Below are positions 7,301 to 15,475 of a DNA stretch of 64,000 nucleotides, piece by piece. The position numbers and the translations under genes are program-made. This stretch comes from Staphylococcus arlettae. GTDB lineage: Bacteria; Bacillota; Bacilli; Staphylococcales; Staphylococcaceae. The DNA is taken from NCBI RefSeq assembly GCF_002902345.1, contig NZ_PPQB01000012.1, forward strand, positions 233,126 to 297,125. The letters run 5' to 3'. The notes beneath the pieces are model-generated. The model worked only from the letters and a program-made list of their open reading frames with translations, ran no database searches and was not told the origin of the DNA. Numbering within the stretch: position 1 is the first letter of the stretch; each line of letters opens with the position of its first letter.

Positions 7301-9511
7301 TTAAGCTTGTGCGGCAATATCTTCATTACGTACTAAATCTGCAGCAATCCCATGCCAAAATTGCTGTAATGCTTCTGTTGTTACGACAGATTGCGTTACA
7401 TCTGAACCGATAAAGTCTTCATGATCCCAATCGTGTTTGACTGGTGTAACTTGCCATACACCTTTTTGGACGTCATCCGTAGCTGTCACGAAATCTTGAT
7501 TAAATGGATGTTGTGCTGAGACAACAGAAACAAGACCATCATTTTCTCGCCATTCAGTTTCAGCTGCTTTGCCAATAACATTACCTGTAAGTCTAAAAGA
7601 AAGTTTCATATTAATATCTGATACTTGTCGCCCTGTAATGCTAGCGCGAGTGGATTCCCCTGTGTATGTTTTATACACTACGTTTGGGTCAAGTGATGTC
7701 TGTTCATTCAATTCAGCAGCACCTTTACGTGTCAAATCATAAAAGCCATTATCATCTGTTAACCAAATGTTACTTTGATCTTTTACACGTTTGACATAAT
7801 CGATATATGTTTCATTCGGACGTTGTTTTAAGCCCCATTGAGAAAAACCATAATCTACTTGTGTTAATTTATTATTTTGAAATTTACTATAATCATAGGC
7901 GACTTGGCGAATCAATTGTTCGTTACCAAGTTGATCTGCAGCATGTGTACCATTATGAGGTGTCACTATCGTTGTCACGGAAGTTATCATATCATCATTA
8001 CCACCTTGATATAATGGCGAAATTTCTCCGCCATGTTGCTGATGATACGCAATTTCTTCTTGATTACCTTCACGTAACATTGTGTCTAATAAACGAATCG
8101 TTTGTCCACCCATACTGTGCCCTACTAAATGTACTTGTTGACCCGGTTGCCAGTCTTTGTAGACCCCTTCATACGTTCTACCATAACGCTCATGCCCATA
8201 TTTATTCGCATGCGCTGCACCATAATCTACTGTTCCACCTTTAATATAGTAATACAATTCTACCGCACGATCATAATTACTACTTAAAGCACCAACACTT
8301 GCTTCATAAGTTTCATAGCCGTTATCTCGTAAATCTTGACTAATACTCAGTTTATCTCCACCCCAGTAATTACCTTCAGTGGTTGGTTTGTTGTCTCCAG
8401 TAAAGCCATTAAAACCATGTACCAGTATAATAGGGTCTTCATTTTTAAATTGTCCTTGTTTCGCAACTTTTGTAGGCTGGTCATCTGTTATTGGCGTGGC
8501 TTCTTGAGTTGTATTGTTTGTACGTGTCGCTTGGGTATTACCTTCTAAAGCAGCTAAACTTTTTTGTTCTTCTGGTGTCGAGTTACGTGAAGAACCATGC
8601 ACTAATAGTGGCTCACCAACTTCTTCTAAAGATACAGGTCTAGTATTTGTCGTTGCTAGAGAGTCTCGATCTATGTTCTTTTGCTGTTGTAGCGTAGTGT
8701 CAGCGTAAGTATTTGTTGTCTTTTTATTTGGGGTGATTTTAACTGATGTTTGTGCATTATTGCGTTGCTGATTATTAGTTTCGTACATTTGCAAGTCGTT
8801 TGAAATAGTTTGTCGTTGCGTCTCTCTAGGCTGTTCCACTGTTGACACCCCTTTATTAGCATCGTCAGGTGCTATATTCGAAGACTGTTGATTTTGTTGA
8901 CGTTTATGTTGCTGGTTGTCTGTTGGTTGTAACACTGTAGTCTCTTTTGGTTCTGGATGTTCAATTGTAGATTTAGCCTTTTTATGCTGCGCTTCTGTAG
9001 TGCTTTTTGTGTCTTTACTATCAGTTGGTTCATCCTGATTATATTGTGTTGTGTCAGTGGTTGTTACAGCTTGTTGTGAGTTGTCGACAGCTGATGGCTC
9101 CTTAAATTGTTCACTATCGCTCTTTTCGTCTGTTATTGTCTGTTGTTTATTATCAACTGTTTCTTTTGTAGTTGTAACTTGTGCGTTTTCACTAGTTTTT
9201 GGTCCCTCATACTGCTCATTTTTATTGTTCTCTTTTGTACTTTGTTGATTTTCTTCAGTTGAAAACTCTGTCCTTTCTTCAGTATTTTGTCCGACTGTAT
9301 TTGTAGTATCTTGTTTTACTGAAGTCTTAGGTTTTTCAAAGTCTTGTTCTGTGGTACTATGCTGCTCCATTGCAGTCTCAGTTGTAGTGTTATTTTGTTG
9401 CTCTGATGCATGTGCTGTGTCGTTACTAATAAATAACAACACACCTATCAATGCTGAAGCTGCCCCTATGCTTAATTTACGAATACTATACTTCTGTTTC
9501 TCTGTGTTCAT
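7301..9511 (-). CDS. Extracellular triacylglycerol lipase precursor (YSIRK signal)
   Basis: 736-residue prepro-lipase, the usual size for staphylococcal Geh/Lip enzymes (680-740). The start is the ATG at 9511, 8 bp after AAAGAGGGG; an in-frame GTG at 9520 overlaps that site and is less likely. A YSIRKLSIG signal peptide (residues 7-30) is followed by a long Gln/Thr/Glu-rich propeptide (about 36-340). The mature domain begins near DEDP/NEDPIILVHGFNGF and has the nucleophile elbow GHSMGGQ (Ser about 467). Conserved staphylococcal elements such as YWGGDKLSI and the DNDGLVS-like NDGLVSVVS are present. It is secreted, cleaved outside the cell, and splits host or food lipids. Neighbours are unrelated. 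Confidence 0.93.
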   Translation of the reverse strand: MNTEKQKYSIRKLSIGAASALIGVLLFISNDTAHASEQQNNTTTETAMEQHSTTEQDFEKPKTSVKQDTTNTVGQNTEERTEFSTEENQQSTKENNKNEQYEGPKTSENAQVTTTKETVDNKQQTITDEKSDSEQFKEPSAVDNSQQAVTTTDTTQYNQDEPTDSKDTKSTTEAQHKKAKSTIEHPEPKETTVLQPTDNQQHKRQQNQQSSNIAPDDANKGVSTVEQPRETQRQTISNDLQMYETNNQQRNNAQTSVKITPNKKTTNTYADTTLQQQKNIDRDSLATTNTRPVSLEEVGEPLLVHGSSRNSTPEEQKSLAALEGNTQATRTNNTTQEATPITDDQPTKVAKQGQFKNEDPIILVHGFNGFTGDNKPTTEGNYWGGDKLSISQDLRDNGYETYEASVGALSSNYDRAVELYYYIKGGTVDYGAAHANKYGHERYGRTYEGVYKDWQPGQQVHLVGHSMGGQTIRLLDTMLREGNQEEIAYHQQHGGEISPLYQGGNDDMITSVTTIVTPHNGTHAADQLGNEQLIRQVAYDYSKFQNNKLTQVDYGFSQWGLKQRPNETYIDYVKRVKDQSNIWLTDDNGFYDLTRKGAAELNEQTSLDPNVVYKTYTGESTRASITGRQVSDINMKLSFRLTGNVIGKAAETEWRENDGLVSVVSAQHPFNQDFVTATDDVQKGVWQVTPVKHDWDHEDFIGSDVTQSVVTTEALQQFWHGIAADLVRNEDIAAQA

Positions 9512-9693
9512 TTCAAGCACCCCTCTTTGATATTTACTTTAATTCACTGACTAATACATCAAACTATACAACTTATCTATGACTACTACATGATGTTATT
9601 TTAACTTTAATATATCAGACTATTTAATTTTTTTCAATATTAATTTTGCACAACTTATGAAAATATTACAGTTTATATTTTCTATCCAATTCC

Positions 9694-9713
9694 AATGTTT
9701 CATATGAAACATT
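9694..9713. promoter_or_regulatory. 20-bp perfect palindrome
   Basis: AATGTTTCATATGAAACATT is perfectly self-complementary and ends 18 bp before the start of the 66-codon ORF at 9732. It also lies about 180 bp upstream of the lipase start. It has the form of a repressor operator; the cognate regulator is not identifiable from the window. Confidence 0.5.
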
Positions 9714-9731
9714 AATATTGATAGCACAGAA

Positions 9732-9932
9732 ATGAATGCGGAAAATATTATTTTATTTTTTATAGTATTCTTTGGATTTTTAACACCTGCTATGGCAACT
9801 GCAAATTCCTTTACTGAAGCAGCCAACATACAAAGCATTATTGTTACGACGATATATGGCGCAATCGGACTAATATTGCTATTAGGCTCCTATTTATTGT
9901 CACTTAAAATATTTAACAGTCAAGAGTTTTAA
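9732..9932 (+). CDS. Small membrane protein, hypothetical
   Basis: 66-residue ORF with two hydrophobic segments (about 5-25 and 36-58) and a short polar stretch between, ending KIFNSQEF. No family was recognised. In favour: it lies between a 20-bp palindrome and a hairpin (9943) that could end its transcript. Against: no clear Shine-Dalgarno precedes the ATG, and a similar-length ORF exists on the other strand. Treat as possible. Confidence 0.4.
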   Translation: MNAENIILFFIVFFGFLTPAMATANSFTEAANIQSIIVTTIYGAIGLILLLGSYLLSLKIFNSQEF

Positions 9933-9942
9933 TCATCAAAAA

Positions 9943-10067
9943 GAGGCTGAGACGAATTAAATACGTCCCAGCCTCTTAATATATAGTGAGTAGGTTATCG
10001 CACTGAAAAACGCTTCGAATCAACCTTTCTTCAATGCTCAGCATCAAAGTAGATTTCTACCCCACTT
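9943..10067. repeat. Dispersed intergenic repeat, copy B (decayed)
   Basis: GAGGCTGAGAC...GTCCCAGCCTC hairpin, then a central part (CACTGAAAAACGCTTC, TTCTTCAATGCT) and a terminal AGATTTCTACCCCACTT. This matches copy A at 2302 segment by segment with many substitutions. It also separates the 66-codon ORF from the convergent YhgE gene and may terminate both. Confidence 0.7.
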
Positions 10068-10076
10068 TTCTTAAAC

Positions 10077-11366
10077 TTATGATGGTACTTCTGTTCGTTT
10101 CGTACTATGTTTTCGGATTGCTGCAGCTATAAGTGTTGAGGTTGCACCAAAAATCATAAATCCAATGAACATCCACATTGTTGCATCTAATTGAATATTA
10201 CCATCCAAGTAGAGTATCTCTTTGAGTGAATTAGCATAGTGTGCAAATGGATTCCAACCTACGATATATTTTTGGTAGAACTCTGGTAACATTTGTTGTG
10301 GCAATGTTACTAATTGCATACTGAAAAACATTAATATAAAGAAGATGGGCACAGATTTCATACCTAACCATGTCATCGTTCCTAAAATCAATCCGACAAA
10401 CCCCATAATTGCCAAGGCAATAAATAGTGCTGTCGTATTGGCATCATTAAAATCAAATCCTAGCACCTCTTGCATAAAATAAACATACGCAAATGCACCA
10501 ATTAAGGCAGTAACAACAGCCATAACGATTTGGCCTAGCGCTGCAATAAGACGATGGTGAATAGCAATATTATTACTCGTTCTAAATGCGAAGAATAACA
10601 GTACAGAAATTACTATTGAACCCATCCAAACTGGCATAAACATTAAGAATGGTCCATTACCACCAGCCTGGTGATCACCAACTTTATTCGCTTGTTGATT
10701 GTCTACTTTTACCGGCTGTGTTAATTTTTGAATGTCTTTAGCTGGCACCTCAACATTTTGTTTTTCTAATGATGCTAAACCCTGTTTCGAAATATTTTGA
10801 TTAACGTTGTCCCCCATACCTTTCAGCACTTGAGACACAATTTGGGAGGCTTGCGTACCTGCACCTTGATTTACGATAGTTTTAAAGTGTGCTTGTTCAG
10901 GTTTAGCCGTGTTGTCATTTCCACCTTGTGCCATTTGTTGTTGCATTTGTTTAGCCTGAGCTAGTGGCACTTCACCAGATTTTACTTTATCTTGCATTTC
11001 TTCTTTTTTCGCAGTCATTACAACTTGCTGTGTTTTACTCATTGCATGTTGCGAAAAATCTTTTTCAATTATTGCTGCTCCAAAGTATTTTTGGTCTTTC
11101 ATACCTTGTTTCAAATCATCTTCATCATCAACTTGAATCCATTTTACAGTGTCTTTATCACTATTCAGTAACTTATCTTCTAATTGCTTTCCTATATTGA
11201 TATTTTTCCCTTGTATGTCAGTGCCTTTGTCATGATTAACGATAGCAATTGGTATATCTTGAGGTTTAGGATTAAACGCAGGATAAAAGGCGATTGAAAA
11301 TATCAAAAATAAAATAATCGCAACTATTGGTGCTAACCATAATAGTTTATTTTTAAAAATATTCAT
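10077..11366 (-). CDS. YhgE/Pip-type membrane protein (ABC-2 permease fold)
   Basis: 429 residues. One N-terminal transmembrane helix (about 9-28) is followed by a large extracellular region with the YhgE signature IPIAIVNHDKGTDIQG and a Gln/Lys-rich stretch. Five membrane helices follow from about residue 235, as in ABC-2 permeases (GNGPFLMFMPVWMGSIV, WNPFAHYANSLKEILY). Family members export or anchor cell-envelope material, and relatives serve as phage receptors or ESX-secretion-linked proteins; this copy has no such neighbours. The start follows AAGGAGGTATAAAGA. The divergent TetR gene at 11525 probably represses it. Confidence 0.8.
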   Translation of the reverse strand: MNIFKNKLLWLAPIVAIILFLIFSIAFYPAFNPKPQDIPIAIVNHDKGTDIQGKNINIGKQLEDKLLNSDKDTVKWIQVDDEDDLKQGMKDQKYFGAAIIEKDFSQHAMSKTQQVVMTAKKEEMQDKVKSGEVPLAQAKQMQQQMAQGGNDNTAKPEQAHFKTIVNQGAGTQASQIVSQVLKGMGDNVNQNISKQGLASLEKQNVEVPAKDIQKLTQPVKVDNQQANKVGDHQAGGNGPFLMFMPVWMGSIVISVLLFFAFRTSNNIAIHHRLIAALGQIVMAVVTALIGAFAYVYFMQEVLGFDFNDANTTALFIALAIMGFVGLILGTMTWLGMKSVPIFFILMFFSMQLVTLPQQMLPEFYQKYIVGWNPFAHYANSLKEILYLDGNIQLDATMWMFIGFMIFGATSTLIAAAIRKHSTKRTEVPS

Positions 11367-11419
11367 TCTTTATACCTCCTTATTCATGAACACAGTGTTG
11401 CATATCCATTACTCAGTCT

Positions 11420-11447
11420 ATTATAATAGGTGGTATAAATTATACAA
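11420..11447 (-). promoter_or_regulatory. yhgE promoter with overlapping TetR operator
   Basis: Read on the minus strand: -35 TTGTAT, 16-bp spacer, -10 TATAAT. A perfect 13-bp palindrome GTATAAATTATAC (11433-11445, plus-strand reading) covers the -35 and spacer, the usual place for repression by the divergent TetR protein. Confidence 0.6.
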
Positions 11448-11524
11448 TATGCAATATACAGCTATTCGTCCTTTATTGAACATGTAGTTCGGAATTGTCT
11501 ATTAACTACAAAGAGGTGTTAACT

Positions 11525-12142
11525 ATGGCCGAAGATAGACGCGTCAGAAAAACACGTACTGCCATTAAATCAGCCTTTATCGACCTATTACGTCACAAAG
11601 ACTTAGATAAAATTACAGTACGTGATATTACCACTGCCGCTGATGTGAATCGTGGTACATTTTATTTACATTATGAAGATAAATATTTATTACTGAGTGA
11701 TATGGAAAATGAATACTTTGCTCAACTCTCTTCAACATTACTTACTACCGACGACTTTTATGTAGGTATGGACGTTACGGAATTTGCGCGTCTCTTTACC
11801 GAAAAAAAGCTCAAAAAAGTAATTTATCATATCAATGATAATGCTGAATTTTACCAAACACTTTTCCGACTCGAACGCCGCAGCCAGCTAGAAGAGAAAA
11901 TAAGTCAATTGATGTATGACAATATGTCCACGAACCTAGCACCAAATGGTAATATCGACGGCATTCCGATTGATTACTTTCACAGTTATGTCGTTGGTGC
12001 CCTATTATCCTTTATAAAATACTGGGTGCAAGATGATTTGCGAATGCCGCCAAATGAATTAGTAGATAACCTATTTAAAATCGTCTTTAATGGGCCATTA
12101 CGACTGATGGCTAAAGAACAATTCAAAATTGATGGTATTTAA
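11525..12142 (+). CDS. TetR/AcrR family regulator of the yhgE gene
   Basis: 205 residues from the ATG at 11525, which follows AAAGAGGTG; a TTG 30 bp upstream is in frame but has no site. The N-terminus (RKTRTAIKSAFIDLLRHK) and the helix-turn-helix ITVRDITTAADVNRGTFYLHY are typical TetR, and the C-terminal half matches TetR_C domains found next to YhgE genes. It is divergent from the yhgE-like gene with a shared operator region. The ligand is unknown. A terminator follows. Confidence 0.87.
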   Translation: MAEDRRVRKTRTAIKSAFIDLLRHKDLDKITVRDITTAADVNRGTFYLHYEDKYLLLSDMENEYFAQLSSTLLTTDDFYVGMDVTEFARLFTEKKLKKVIYHINDNAEFYQTLFRLERRSQLEEKISQLMYDNMSTNLAPNGNIDGIPIDYFHSYVVGALLSFIKYWVQDDLRMPPNELVDNLFKIVFNGPLRLMAKEQFKIDGI

Positions 12143-12149
12143 TACTAAT

Positions 12150-12181
12150 AACTCTCGATAATGATTTTGTTATCGAGAGTT
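12150..12181 (+). terminator. Terminator after the TetR gene
   Basis: AACTCTCGATAA-TGATTTTG-TTATCGAGAGTT stem-loop, 8 bp after the stop. The T-run is short (TTGTTAATTT). Confidence 0.75.
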
Positions 12182-12386
12182 GTTAATTTATAATTTTAAA
12201 AATGAGAAAGAACTAACTGAAACCTCTAGACCATATAAATGACTTGTCAGTACCTTCTATAACCAAAACTCCTAACTGGATAGCGTACTCATGACACCTT
12301 AACATTTTCACTCCCTTAGCACATTGCCCCTTTAACTTGTATATTAGTTATCAAAATTTTTTTCTTGCAAAATAATTATAAAGTAG

Positions 12387-12415
12387 CTATTATAGACATT
12401 AAATATCTATAATAG
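12387..12415. promoter_or_regulatory. Rrf2-type operator, copy 1
   Basis: Perfect inverted repeat: CTATTATAGA, 9-bp spacer, TCTATAATAG, ending 12 bp before the Rrf2 gene. A second, imperfect copy with the same 9-bp spacer lies before the flavoenzyme at 12828. This suggests autoregulation plus control of the neighbour. Confidence 0.7.
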
Positions 12416-12427
12416 TGAGGTTTACAC

Positions 12428-12808
12428 ATGAAAATTACGAAGGGGTCAGACTATGCTTTACACGCACTCGCGTATTTAATTGCTACCCAATCATCACAAG
12501 CAGTCAATGTACAAACATTAGCAGAAAAATTAAATGTCTCAGTAACATATCTATCTAAAATACTGACACAACTAACAAAAGCTAATGTCATTAAATCATC
12601 ATCTGGTGCTAGAGGTGGTTATTCGTTAGTTCAGCAATGGGAAGATATTTCAATTTATTCGATTATCACTGCCATAGACGGCCATCAAAGTGCCTTTGAA
12701 GACAGTTTTAATCATGGTCCTGAATGCAAGATTCAAAAAATTATTGTCTCTGCTGAAGATGAAATGACTAAAGCATTACAAGAAAAAACTTTAAAAGATT
12801 TAATATAA
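12428..12808 (+). CDS. Rrf2 family transcriptional regulator
   Basis: 126 residues. The N-terminal winged helix has the family hallmark MKITKGSDYALHALAYL and SVTYLSKILTQLTKANVIKSSSGARGGYSL. Only one Cys is seen in the effector region (GPECKI, about residue 99), so it lacks the three-Cys cluster motif of IscR/NsrR and is more likely a thiol or electrophile sensor of the YwnA/HypR sort. The start follows GTGAGGT. The gene lies directly upstream of a dithiol flavoenzyme, and both carry CTATTATAGA-type sites, so it probably represses itself and that gene. The signal is inference. Confidence 0.87.
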   Translation: MKITKGSDYALHALAYLIATQSSQAVNVQTLAEKLNVSVTYLSKILTQLTKANVIKSSSGARGGYSLVQQWEDISIYSIITAIDGHQSAFEDSFNHGPECKIQKIIVSAEDEMTKALQEKTLKDLI

Positions 12809-12827
12809 GTTAAATCTTTTTTTGTTC

Positions 12828-12856
12828 CTATTATAGATATTAAGACTCTCTAATAT
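12828..12856. promoter_or_regulatory. Rrf2-type operator, copy 2
   Basis: CTATTATAGA is identical to the first arm of the operator at 12387. After the same 9-bp spacer comes TCTCTAATAT, an imperfect second arm. It ends 20 bp before the flavoenzyme ATG. Confidence 0.6.
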
Positions 12857-12875
12857 ACGAAAAGGTGGTTATACA

Positions 12876-13769
12876 ATGTTTGATGTTATTATTATAGGTG
12901 GCGGCCCTGCAGGTTTAGCAAGTGCGCTCACTTTAGGTCGCGCCTTAAAAACAACATTAGTGATAGACAATAATAATCCTAGAAATAAAGTGACGCAAGC
13001 ATCTCACGCATATCTTACTCAAGACGGTATCTCACCAGAAGCATTACGCAGCAATGCCGAGCAAGATGTTAATAAATATGAACATGTACAACGTGTATTA
13101 GACACTGTGACACATGTCGAACAAGCAACTGATCATTTTATAATTCAAACTGAAACAACAACATATTATGCACGTAAACTCATATTAGCCATGGGCTTAA
13201 AAGAAATATTACCTGATATTACAGGGACGCAAGCGTGTTATGGCACATCTCTATTTTACTGTCCTTGGTGTGATGGCTATGAATTACGTAATCGTTCACT
13301 CATTGTTTCTGTGCCAGCTGCTCAAGTTAGACATATGAGCAAGCTCGTGCTCAATTGGTCCCAAGATATTGTAGTGCACGTAGCTGATGATGCTTCCTTA
13401 GATGATGAAGATAAAGCTTATTTAAATAGTAAAGGTATCCACCTCATCACTAGTGCTATAACAGAATTCCAACATAAAGAAGGTCAATTAACTGCCGTTT
13501 CCTTTGCTGATGGTACATCAATCAATCGTGACGGTGGCTTGATTGGTATTGAAGTTAATTCTTATTTTGACTTTTTACAACCATTGCAATTACAACGTGA
13601 AGACAATGGCCGTCTCACAACTAACAATTTCGGTGAAACTTCTGTTCCCGGTGTTTTTGTAGTAGGCGAATCTAAAGACATCATGCCATCGCAACTTATT
13701 GATGCCGCTTCGAGCGGTAATACAGTAGCCAAATTCGTAGCAATGCAATTGATTGTAGACAATGATTAA
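12876..13769 (+). CDS. Thioredoxin-reductase-like NAD(P)/FAD oxidoreductase
   Basis: 297 residues, the class-II thioredoxin reductase fold without extra domains. The FAD site GGGPAGLASAL is at residues 8-18, the redox pair CPWC at about 129-132 inside YCPWCDGYE, and the C-terminal FAD motif is SVPGVFVVGES. The central NAD(P) domain lacks a clean GGGxSA (SVPAAQVRHMS), as in several NAD(P)/FAD-dependent proteins of this subgroup, so the reductant is uncertain. The Rrf2 gene and its operators upstream point to a role in thiol or electrophile stress. The start follows AAAAGGTGG. A terminator ends the pair. Confidence 0.82.
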   Translation: MFDVIIIGGGPAGLASALTLGRALKTTLVIDNNNPRNKVTQASHAYLTQDGISPEALRSNAEQDVNKYEHVQRVLDTVTHVEQATDHFIIQTETTTYYARKLILAMGLKEILPDITGTQACYGTSLFYCPWCDGYELRNRSLIVSVPAAQVRHMSKLVLNWSQDIVVHVADDASLDDEDKAYLNSKGIHLITSAITEFQHKEGQLTAVSFADGTSINRDGGLIGIEVNSYFDFLQPLQLQREDNGRLTTNNFGETSVPGVFVVGESKDIMPSQLIDAASSGNTVAKFVAMQLIVDND

Positions 13770-13775
13770 GAACAT

Positions 13776-13820
13776 TAAAAACCAAGATAGACACAGTTCA
13801 TGTGTTTACCTTGGTTTTTA
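13776..13820 (+). terminator. Terminator after the flavoenzyme gene
   Basis: AAAAACCAAG...CTTGGTTTTT stem with an inner GACACA/TGTGTT extension, 7 bp after the stop. Confidence 0.85.
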
Positions 13821-13991
13821 TAGGAGATTATTTTAAAAATCGCTGCCGTTATAGGATAACGTTCGACATAAGAATGACTATCAAAACAACATCACCTATA
13901 ACTTTTTAGGCATATCACTGTGCCGGTACTATATATCTATAATAAACTAACACTATATTAGTTCGAAAAACATAAAAAAGAAGGTATTACA

Positions 13992-14366
13992 ATGCAAATA
14001 TTAGATGATTATTTCATACTCTTTGATGAAGCACGCTACAGTGAAGAAAGTTTCCAACAATTAACAGACTTGTTTAGTGAAGATATTGTGTTCGTATTAA
14101 ACGGCAAATCATTTCAGGGTAAAACAGCGTGGCAAAACTTTGTACGAAGTGTCTTTCAAACCAATAAAGATTTAAAACACATGCACAACGGCTGGATCAA
14201 GCAAGAAGATGGGTCATTCCAAACTCAGTGGGCTATTTGTGGTAATCGTTTTGAGTCAGGCGTCTATACGCAAGAAGGTGTTGATATTGCGCGTATCAAT
14301 GAAAATGGAATGATTGCTTATTTAGAAAATAAACCAAATGATGCTCAATTATTTTCCGGGCAATAA
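13992..14366 (+). CDS. NTF2-like (SnoaL-type) protein
   Basis: 124 residues with the cone-fold pattern of the NTF2/SnoaL superfamily: an N-terminal helix pair (DDYFILFDEARYSEESFQQLTDLFSEDIVFVLNGKSFQGK), then alternating strands (GWIKQEDGSFQTQWAICG). No enzyme-specific residues were recognised, so the ligand is unknown. The start follows AAGAAGGTATTAC. Upstream, TATCTATAATA at 13934-13944 matches one arm of the Rrf2 operators, hinting at membership in the same regulon. It precedes the Nudix gene by 42 bp on the same strand. Confidence 0.65.
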   Translation: MQILDDYFILFDEARYSEESFQQLTDLFSEDIVFVLNGKSFQGKTAWQNFVRSVFQTNKDLKHMHNGWIKQEDGSFQTQWAICGNRFESGVYTQEGVDIARINENGMIAYLENKPNDAQLFSGQ

Positions 14367-14408
14367 TATAGTAGTGACTATTTAACTACACAAATGAGGT
14401 GTGAAACT

Positions 14409-14801
14409 GTGAAAAAACATATTGAAGTGGTAGCGGCTGTCATTATCGCTGACCAACAAGTACTTTGTGCCCAACGCAGTGACTCGATGTCTTTACCCTT
14501 ATTATGGGAATTCCCAGGTGGCAAAGTCGAACCTGGAGAATCTAAAAGTACTGCTTTGAAACGTGAAATTAAGGAAGAGCTATTATGTGACATTGTGGTC
14601 GAAGATAAGATTACCACCACTACTTATGACTATGATTTTGGTGTTGTACATCTCCATTCATATCATTGTACTTTACAAACACAAGCCCCTACTTTAACTG
14701 AACACAAAGCGATGAAGTGGCTCAATATCACCGAACTCCAACAATTAGCATGGGCACCCGCAGATATTTCAACTGTGAATATGATCAGTCAGTTTTATTA
14801 G
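14409..14801 (+). CDS. Nudix (MutT-type) NTP pyrophosphohydrolase
   Basis: 130 residues from the GTG at 14409, which has TGAGGTG 7 bp upstream; the in-frame ATG at 14394 lies inside that site. The Nudix box is clear: GGKVEPGE, seven residues, REIKEEL, with the usual Gly near the end replaced by Leu, as in many 8-oxo-dGTP/CTP pyrophosphohydrolases of Firmicutes. The N-terminus VVAAVIIADQQVLCAQRS and the tail HKAMKWL match the small MutT/NudG group that cleanses the nucleotide pool. It is probably co-transcribed with the NTF2-like gene. Confidence 0.85.
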   Translation: MKKHIEVVAAVIIADQQVLCAQRSDSMSLPLLWEFPGGKVEPGESKSTALKREIKEELLCDIVVEDKITTTTYDYDFGVVHLHSYHCTLQTQAPTLTEHKAMKWLNITELQQLAWAPADISTVNMISQFY

Positions 14802-14841
14802 GTTGTATATGTTCATCGTATTAATATTATCTTGCTATAGC

Positions 14842-14881
14842 AAAAGACTGGGACAAAATGGATTCGTCTCAGTCTCTTTTC
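14842..14881. terminator. Bidirectional terminator of the GGGAC-hairpin family (copy C)
   Basis: AAAAGACTGGGAC...GTCTCAGTCTCTTTT hairpin between the convergent Nudix and arr genes. The sequence belongs to the outer-hairpin class of the dispersed repeat, without the central part. Confidence 0.8.
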
Positions 14882-14887
14882 ATTTGT

Positions 14888-15313
14888 TCAGTCTATAATC
14901 ACATCTTTACCTGCTGCACGTAATGCTTCTAAACCTGCTAGCATCTTATTGATTTCTTCATCAGAGTGTCTTTCCCAATCAGCTAATTCAGCTACAATTT
15001 TAAGTGGTGCTGTTGAACGATATGAACGAGTTGGGTTGCCTGGGAATTTTTGATCAGTCACATTAGGATCATCTTCAAAATCTCCCAAAGGCGTTACAAT
15101 ATATATCCGTTCTTGGTCTTCTTCACCTTTAGCCGTAGCTAATTCTGCTCCCCACTTTGCTGCTTCCAATGTGCCAGTAAAATAAATATGCTTTAAGGTA
15201 ATATCTTTAAAATTCGACTTAAATCCAGGTTGCAATAAGTCGCCGACAGCTAACCTCGCTTTAGTTCCGTGAAAATACAGCGTGTTTTCAAACGCTTTGA
15301 GTTGCTCATCCAT
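14888..15313 (-). CDS. arr: Rifampin ADP-ribosyltransferase (Arr family)
   Basis: 141 residues, the normal Arr length, from the ATG at 15313 behind AAGGAGTGGTGTT. Family motifs are intact: FHGTKARLAVGDLLQPG with the NAD-binding His, IYFTGTLEAAKWGAELA with the conserved Tyr, RIYIVTPLGDFEDDPNVTDQKFPGNPTRSYRS and the C-terminal IVAELADWERHS. Arr uses NAD+ to ADP-ribosylate rifamycins and blocks RNA polymerase inhibition. No integron, transposase or plasmid gene adjoins it, so it looks chromosomal. Whether it confers measurable resistance cannot be read from sequence. Confidence 0.9.
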   Translation of the reverse strand: MDEQLKAFENTLYFHGTKARLAVGDLLQPGFKSNFKDITLKHIYFTGTLEAAKWGAELATAKGEEDQERIYIVTPLGDFEDDPNVTDQKFPGNPTRSYRSTAPLKIVAELADWERHSDEEINKMLAGLEALRAAGKDVIID

Positions 15314-15475
15314 AACACCACTCCTTAACACTAGATTGCATCTAGTATAGTATGTAAATGTTATAAATAGTAGACTGCAACTTTCTACATATTTATAGTA
15401 TAATTAAAGTGCAGAGGAATAGTTTTTATTTATCTGACAATATGTAAACATTCCTGATGGTTGCAACAATGTATA

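Noticed and set aside
7807..9248. Several plus-strand ORFs opposite the lipase gene
   Set aside because: They come from the low-complexity Gln/Thr propeptide and the conserved lipase domain read backwards; no family features.
9620..9838. 72-codon minus-strand ORF overlapping the small membrane ORF at 9732
   Set aside because: No ribosome site, and it runs through the 20-bp palindrome; the plus-strand frame is the better candidate.
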